Shown: positions 5,921 to 9,999 of the stretch, one piece after another
How the letters are laid out: each line of letters opens with the position of its first letter
How positions within the stretch are numbered: position 1 is the first letter of the stretch
Assembly: GCA_016934095.1 (NCBI GenBank)
Contig: JAFGTO010000130.1
Location: 1-9,999, forward strand
Direction of reading: 5' to 3'
Length of the DNA stretch: 9,999 bases
DNA from: Candidatus Glassiibacteriota bacterium
Lineage (GTDB): Bacteria > Gemmatimonadota > Glassbacteria > GWA2-58-10
Program-made: the position numbers and the translations under genes
The notes under the pieces: model-generated
Databases searched by the model: none
What the model was told of the DNA's origin: nothing
The model's input: only the letters and a program-made list of their open reading frames with translations

Positions 5921-6169
5921 TCAAAGCTCGGGATTGTCTATTTGCGAAATTATGCGGTCCAGGGTCCGCTGCGCCAGCTCGAGTTTTTTCTCGAGTTTTT
6001 CTTTTTCCAGTTTCAAGCCCTCGATGCGGGCTACAACCTCGGTCTCCGAGAGGTTCTCCTTGTCCGTCTCGGCCATCGAGCGAAAGACCCGGTTCTCGGA
6101 TTCGAGACGGTCCACCAGGGCCAGCAGCCGCTTGATTTTTCCTTCGAGTCTCTCCAGGGCTTCAGTCAT
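5921..6169 (-). CDS. Small coiled-coil protein, ZapB-like
   Basis: An 82-residue, highly charged protein that is almost entirely predicted coiled coil: heptad-like LERLEGKIKRLLALVDRLE (about residues 5-23) and LKLEKEKLEKKLELAQRTL (about 52-70), linked by a polar stretch. No transmembrane helix, cysteine or enzymatic motif. A good Shine-Dalgarno, GAGG, lies 5 bases before the ATG at 6169. It sits 60 bases after pheT and immediately upstream of zapA, the position of a ZapB-type division protein in several bacterial groups. ZapB binds ZapA and links the FtsZ ring to the chromosome. The assignment rests on size, coiled-coil nature and neighbourhood, not on a diagnostic motif, because coiled coils converge. 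That it is a real gene is well supported by its RBS and codon frame; its function is inferred. Confidence 0.75.
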   Translation of the reverse strand: MTEALERLEGKIKRLLALVDRLESENRVFRSMAETDKENLSETEVVARIEGLKLEKEKLEKKLELAQRTLDRIISQIDNPEL

Positions 6170-6201
6170 GCTTACCTCGGGTTGGTTTTACAGCGTCCCC
6201 G

Positions 6202-6228
6202 GTCCGGCCCCTGGGATTGCGGCCGGAC
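6202..6228 (-). other. Perfect 8-bp hairpin just after pheT
   Basis: GTCCGGCC and GGCCGGAC are perfect complements around an 11-base loop, starting one base after the pheT stop. No T-run follows on the minus strand, so it is not a classical terminator; it may protect the pheST mRNA 3' end or reduce read-through into the coiled-coil gene. Confidence 0.5.
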
Positions 6229-6229
6229 T

Positions 6230-8620
6230 TCATCTGGGCTGGACGCCGAACTTCTTGACCAGGTTCCGGAAAATGCGGCTGAATGCTTCATCGACCTCCT
6301 CATCCCGCAGGGTCCGCTCGCGGCTGCGGAAAAGGACCGAGAAAGCCAGGCTTTTCTTGCCAGGGGGCACGTGCTCCCCCTGGTAGAGATCGAACAGGCT
6401 CACCCCGGCTACGATCTCCGAGCCGGCCTTTATCTCCCCGACCAGCTCCCGGCAGGGCAGGTCGAGATCGACCAGTACCGACAAGTCGCGCCGGACACCT
6501 GGAAACTGGGAGCTCTTGCGGTAAACCCTCGCCTTTTCTCCGGAAAGAAATCTCTCCAAAGAAAGCTCGAGCACGCAGATATCCCCTGGCAAGTCGAGCT
6601 TCGCCCCGACCGAGGGGTCCAGCCTGCCGATAAAGCCGAGGTGCCGGCCATCCCGCTCCACCGCGGCGGAGACCCCCGGGTGAAGTCCCGGGAAAGCCCC
6701 GGCGCGGAACTCCACCGGCCGGACCTTGAGTACTTCGACCAGCGATTCGAGCATGCCTTTCAGCGAGAAGAAATCGAATTCCGCCGGGGACCCGTTCCAG
6801 TGGACCGGGCGCTGCCTGCCGGTAACCACCAGGGCCAGGTTCCTCTGCTCCCCTGTGCCTTTGTCGCCGGGCCGGCGGGTAAAAACACCGCCGGTTTCGA
6901 ACAGGCGCAGGTCCCGGTTCCGCTTGTTGAGGTTACGCTGGACGCAGGGCAGGAGGGTTGCCAGCAGGCTGGGCCGCAGGACATCCTCCTCGCTGGAGAC
7001 CGGCGAGACCAGGCGCGGCGGGTCGAACCTGCCCGGGCCGAAAAGGGCCTCTACGTAAGAGGAGCCGATAAAACTCGAGGTCATGGCTTCCTGAAAACCC
7101 ATGCCCCTCAGTGCGTGGCGCAGGGTGTTTTCCCGGAGGAAACTGTCGCGCCCCCTCGCATCCAGAGTAACATCCATCCGAACCGGTACCGGGATGCGGT
7201 CGTACCCGGCAAGCCTGGCCAGCTCCTCGATCAGGTCGACCTCGATCCTGACATCGTGGCGGCAAGTGGGCACTCCCACCCGGAAAACCTCTGCGGAGGC
7301 CTGCTCGACAGTGAAATCGACCCCGGTCAGCAGTTTCTCGACCTCCTCGCCGGAAAAGCCGACCCCCAGTACCCGCCGCGCCCGCCCGGAGCGCAGCTCG
7401 ACCCGGCGCGGCTCCAGCCGCCTGGGATAGACATCGATCGTCCCGGAGGCAACCAGGCCCCCGGAGACCTCGGCGATCAAGCCTGCTGCGCGGTCCACGG
7501 CATAGGGCATCAGCCCGTAGTCGGTGCCCCGCTCGAAGCGCTGGGATGAGTCGCTGACAAGTCCCAGGGCGCGACTGGTGCGCCTGGTGTTCACGGGGTC
7601 GAAATAGGCGCACTCCAGCAGGACACGGACTGTAGTCTCATCTATCCCGCTGAGCTCGCCGCCCATGATCCCGGCCACCGCCACCGGCTCGGCCGCATCG
7701 GCGATAACTGTCATGGCCGGGGCCAGGGTGCGCTCTACCTCGTCCAGGGTGACTATCTTCTCTCCGGCAGCGGCTTTGCGCACTACGATCCGCTTTTCCG
7801 CCAGGCGGTCCAGGTCGAAAGAGTGCAGGGGCTGGCCCAACTCGAAAAGGATGTAGTTGGTAACGTCCACCACGTTGTTGATGCTGCGCTGCCCGACAGC
7901 TTCCAGGCGCTCGACCAGCCAGCGTGGCGAAGGCCCCACTTTTACCCTGTCTATCACCCTTGCCATGTACCACGGGCAGCCCTCCGAATCCTCGAGGGTA
8001 ACCGAGGTCAGCTCGTCTATCCTGACGCCGCTTTCCTGCAGTGCCGACTCCGGCAGCCTGACCCGGCTGCCGGCGAACTGCTGCAGCTCGCGGGCCGCAC
8101 CCAGGTGGCTCCACATATCCCCGCGGTTGGCGGTAACCTCAAGGACCAGCCGGTAATCCTCTCTTCCCAGGGCCCGGATCAGTGGGATCCCCGGCTCCAG
8201 GGAGCCGTCCAGCTCCATCAGGCCCGAAGCCTCGTCGCTCAGACCCAGCTCAATCTCCGAGCAGAGCATGCCGCTGCTCTCGACCCCCCGTATCCTGGCC
8301 TGCTTTATTTCCATACCGCCGGGCAGCACCGCCCCCACCAGGGCCAGCGGGTAGTTCTTTCCTTCCATCACGTTCGGCGCACCGCAAACAACTTCCACCG
8401 GCCCCGGTCCCGCGTAATCGACAGTGGCCAGCCTGAGCCGGTCCGCTTTGGGGTGCGGCCTGACAGCCAGCACCCTGCCCACCAGGACCCGCTCCAGCCC
8501 CTCGCCCAGGTACTGCACTCCAGCCACTTCATGCCCCAACATGGTCAGGCGCTCGGCCAGCCCGTGGGGGTCCAGATCAAAATCCAGCAGGGTTTTCAGC
8601 CAGTTGTAGCTCAGGTTCAT
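6230..8620 (-). CDS. pheT: Phenylalanine--tRNA ligase beta subunit
   Basis: The beta subunit of the alpha2-beta2 phenylalanyl-tRNA synthetase, which contributes tRNA binding and the editing site that hydrolyses Tyr-tRNA(Phe). The 796 residues match the usual bacterial length. In order: the N-terminal MNLSYNWLKTLL, an EMAP/tRNA-binding OB domain (about 39-150, with HPKADRLRLATVD and VVCGAPNV), the B3/B4 editing region (about 205-400, with NNVVDVTNYILFELGQPLH and ERGTD), a B5 domain (about 400-480), the catalytic-like core, and a C-terminal FDX-ACB anticodon-binding domain (about 702-796, starting YRKSSQFPGVRRDLSVLVD). The start was set at ATG 8620 by family alignment; an upstream GTG at 8653 would add 11 residues (VCRHSERNGK) that do not belong to the family and look like translated repeat DNA. 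The Shine-Dalgarno is weak. No motif is missing. Confidence 0.97.
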   Translation of the reverse strand: MNLSYNWLKTLLDFDLDPHGLAERLTMLGHEVAGVQYLGEGLERVLVGRVLAVRPHPKADRLRLATVDYAGPGPVEVVCGAPNVMEGKNYPLALVGAVLPGGMEIKQARIRGVESSGMLCSEIELGLSDEASGLMELDGSLEPGIPLIRALGREDYRLVLEVTANRGDMWSHLGAARELQQFAGSRVRLPESALQESGVRIDELTSVTLEDSEGCPWYMARVIDRVKVGPSPRWLVERLEAVGQRSINNVVDVTNYILFELGQPLHSFDLDRLAEKRIVVRKAAAGEKIVTLDEVERTLAPAMTVIADAAEPVAVAGIMGGELSGIDETTVRVLLECAYFDPVNTRRTSRALGLVSDSSQRFERGTDYGLMPYAVDRAAGLIAEVSGGLVASGTIDVYPRRLEPRRVELRSGRARRVLGVGFSGEEVEKLLTGVDFTVEQASAEVFRVGVPTCRHDVRIEVDLIEELARLAGYDRIPVPVRMDVTLDARGRDSFLRENTLRHALRGMGFQEAMTSSFIGSSYVEALFGPGRFDPPRLVSPVSSEEDVLRPSLLATLLPCVQRNLNKRNRDLRLFETGGVFTRRPGDKGTGEQRNLALVVTGRQRPVHWNGSPAEFDFFSLKGMLESLVEVLKVRPVEFRAGAFPGLHPGVSAAVERDGRHLGFIGRLDPSVGAKLDLPGDICVLELSLERFLSGEKARVYRKSSQFPGVRRDLSVLVDLDLPCRELVGEIKAGSEIVAGVSLFDLYQGEHVPPGKKSLAFSVLFRSRERTLRDEEVDEAFSRIFRNLVKKFGVQPR

Positions 8621-8721
8621 CTTACCGTTCCGCTCGCTATGACGGCAGACCACCGCTAAGATTTCCGGCTGGCCTGCAGAATAAAAGAAGTTACAGAGTG
8701 TGAAGCCTGGTGATCTATAAT

Positions 8722-8773
8722 GATTGAAGACTCCCCCAATAAGCTGCGGGGAATGCGCTCGCTAGTCAATTCA
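8722..8773 (+). repeat. Dispersed repeat, copy B
   Basis: Fifty-two bases matching copy A at 2416-2470: identical first 15 bases (8722-8736), identical 23-base central block (8741-8763) and identical CAATTCA end (8767-8773), with a 4-base instead of 7-base variable middle. TCCCC can pair with GGGGA. It fills part of the pheS-pheT spacer, and its last three bases are the pheS stop codon read on the minus strand. Confidence 0.8.
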
Positions 8774-9799
8774 AAACTGTGAGAGAAACTCGACATCGGA
8801 CTCGAGCAGCAGGCGGATATCGTTGATATCGTTAAGCAGCATACAGATGCGGTCGATCCCCATGCCGAAAGCGAACCCTGTCCAGCGCTCGGGGTCGTAT
8901 CCGACAGCCTCGAAAACGTTGGGATGCACCATGCCGCAGCCCAGCAGCTCGATCCACCCGCTCTGCCCGCAGACACTGCATCCGGACCCTTTGCAGAACA
9001 CGCAGAGGCAATCGACCTCGGCGCTGGGCTCGGTGAAAGGGAAGAACGAGGGGCGGAAGCGCACGCGCACCTCATCGCCGAACATCAGGCGGGCGAACTG
9101 TTCCAGGGTGTATTTGAGGTCGCCGAAGGCCACGTGTTCATCCACGTAAAGGCCTTCGACCTGGTGGAAGACAGGGCTGTGGCTGGCATCCGAGGTGTCC
9201 CGCCGGAAGACCCGGCCCGGTGCGATGATCCTGACCGGAGGAGGGTTGTTCTGCATGTAGCGGACTTGGACCGGGGAGGTGTGGGAACGCAGCAGCAGGC
9301 CGCCCTCCAGGTAGAACGTGTCGTGCTCATCCCGCGCCGGATGGTCGGCAGGCGTATTCAAGGCATCGAAGTTGTGGAAATCGTCCTCGACCTCCGGCCC
9401 CACGGCTAGGGCGAAACCCATGGAGAAAAAAACCTCGTTGATCCGGGCCAGTGTCTGGTTGAGAGGATGGATAGACCCGCTCCAGGGTCTTTCCCCGGGG
9501 AGAGTTACATCCACCTTGTGCCTGGAGAGCTCATCACGCAGGCGCGCCTGCTCCATCTCCCCGCGCCGCCTGTCCAGCAGGCCGGAAACCGCCTCTTTCA
9601 CCTGGTTGGCCCGCTTGCCCAGCGCTGGCCGCTCCCCGGCGGAGACACTTCCCAGGCTGTGCAGGACCCGGGTGATCTTGCCTTTCCGGCCCAGGTATTC
9701 CAGGCGCAGGGCTTCCAAGGCCTCCAGGCCGCCCGCCCCGGCGATCCGGCCCCGGGCCTCTTGTTCCACCTGCTCGATTTTCTGTAAAAAATCCGACAT
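8771..9799 (-). CDS. pheS: Phenylalanine--tRNA ligase alpha subunit
   Basis: The catalytic alpha subunit, which activates phenylalanine with ATP and transfers it to tRNA(Phe). The 342-residue length is normal. An N-terminal coiled-coil arm (about residues 1-85, with LEYLGRKGKIT) is followed by the class II core: motif 1 region HPLNQTLARINEVF, motif 2 with FRRDTSDASHSPVFHQVEG (about 195-213), and motif 3 GMGIDRICML (about 309-318), preceded by the specificity-pocket GFAF. A cysteine cluster C266-x2-C269-x4-C274-x2-C277 before GWIELLGCGMVHP looks like the zinc-knuckle insertion found in some bacterial PheS. ATG 9799 gives the family N-terminus MSDFLQKIEQ; an in-frame upstream start adding 33 residues is rejected as low-complexity leader. 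AAGG lies 7-8 bases upstream. The stop codon falls within repeat copy B; the ending FLSQF is nevertheless family-like, so the protein is not truncated. Confidence 0.97.
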   Translation of the reverse strand: MSDFLQKIEQVEQEARGRIAGAGGLEALEALRLEYLGRKGKITRVLHSLGSVSAGERPALGKRANQVKEAVSGLLDRRRGEMEQARLRDELSRHKVDVTLPGERPWSGSIHPLNQTLARINEVFFSMGFALAVGPEVEDDFHNFDALNTPADHPARDEHDTFYLEGGLLLRSHTSPVQVRYMQNNPPPVRIIAPGRVFRRDTSDASHSPVFHQVEGLYVDEHVAFGDLKYTLEQFARLMFGDEVRVRFRPSFFPFTEPSAEVDCLCVFCKGSGCSVCGQSGWIELLGCGMVHPNVFEAVGYDPERWTGFAFGMGIDRICMLLNDINDIRLLLESDVEFLSQF

Positions 9800-9999
9800 C
9801 CGAAGACCTTGCCTTGCACCTTGATCCGGGTCCGGCGCTTTTACATCCTCAAGGCGGCAAACCGGACGGCAGGGATCCCGGGCCGGGCGCATCTCCATCC
9901 GGGAATTGCGGCCGGCCGGTCATGATGCAGGAAAACACTTCCGCCACCCTCGAAAAAACCGTCCCTTGCATTTTCCACGGGTGGTGTGAAATCGATAAC
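9800..9999. other. Sequence upstream of pheS
   Basis: No recognisable gene. On the minus strand ACGG followed by TTTTTT (9980-9953, with a CCGT arm and 14-base loop) could be a weak terminator of a gene beyond the window. The expected rplT end is not seen, nor is a T-box or a phenylalanine-rich leader peptide clear enough to call. Short open frames reach the window edge in all three minus frames but match nothing I recognise. Confidence 0.4.

Noticed and set aside
5897..7549. Plus-strand open frame of 550 codons
   Set aside because: It runs antisense to pheT and the coiled-coil gene, has no ribosome binding site, and its composition (rich in Pro, Gly, Gln, Arg) is typical of an antisense shadow of GC-rich coding DNA.
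8621..8653. Longer PheT start at GTG 8653
   Set aside because: The extra 11 residues are not family-like and resemble translated repeat DNA; ATG 8620 gives the conserved MNLSYNWLK terminus.
9800..9999. T-box or phenylalanine leader-peptide attenuator upstream of pheS
   Set aside because: GAGGGTGGCGG faintly recalls a T-box core but lacks the ACCGCG part, and the short frames hold at most a pair of adjacent Phe codons with no attenuator hairpin.

Overview
All eight recognisable protein genes lie on the minus strand, so the window is read from its right end to its left end. In transcription order they are pheS, pheT, a small ZapB-like coiled-coil gene, zapA, a probable 6S RNA, rny (RNase Y), ymdB, folD and xseA (its 3' end is cut by the left edge). 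There is no convincing plus-strand protein gene, phage, insertion sequence or CRISPR array. Coding regions are GC-rich and the products are ordinary bacterial housekeeping proteins. RNase Y together with YmdB, a CxxC-x4-CxxC PheS and the pheST / zapA / 6S / rny order suggest a Gram-negative bacterium outside the Gammaproteobacteria, for example a deltaproteobacterial-type or FCB-type lineage, possibly uncultivated. This placement is inference; no rRNA is present.

Right third (about 6200-9999): pheS and pheT encode the two subunits of phenylalanyl-tRNA synthetase. They are separated by an unusually long 150-base spacer that holds a dispersed repeat (copy B) and probably a second decayed repeat just upstream of the pheT start. 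A perfect 8-bp hairpin follows the pheT stop.

Centre (about 3360-6170): the coiled-coil gene and zapA are likely cell-division (FtsZ-ring) proteins. zapA has its own good sigma70-type promoter. The 480-base gap after zapA holds a structured RNA with the location and closing-stem architecture of 6S RNA, then a separate promoter with a 130-base leader for rny. RNase Y (membrane-anchored endoribonuclease) and YmdB (metallophosphoesterase) are only 20 bases apart and surely co-transcribed.

Left third (1-2562): a 500-base non-coding gap separates ymdB from folD. It holds repeat copy A, a clean plus-strand intrinsic terminator, and an 11-base sequence GCCCTTGACAG repeated in inverted orientation, as if marking -35 regions of two divergent promoters: one for folD, the other for a short plus-strand RNA of about 160 nt. 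folD (methylene-THF dehydrogenase/cyclohydrolase) and xseA (exonuclease VII large subunit) are tightly coupled; the xseA Shine-Dalgarno overlaps the folD stop codon.

The points most worth a second look are the 6S-like locus with competing stems, the possible divergent small RNA, and the two-copy repeat that supplies the pheS stop codon.
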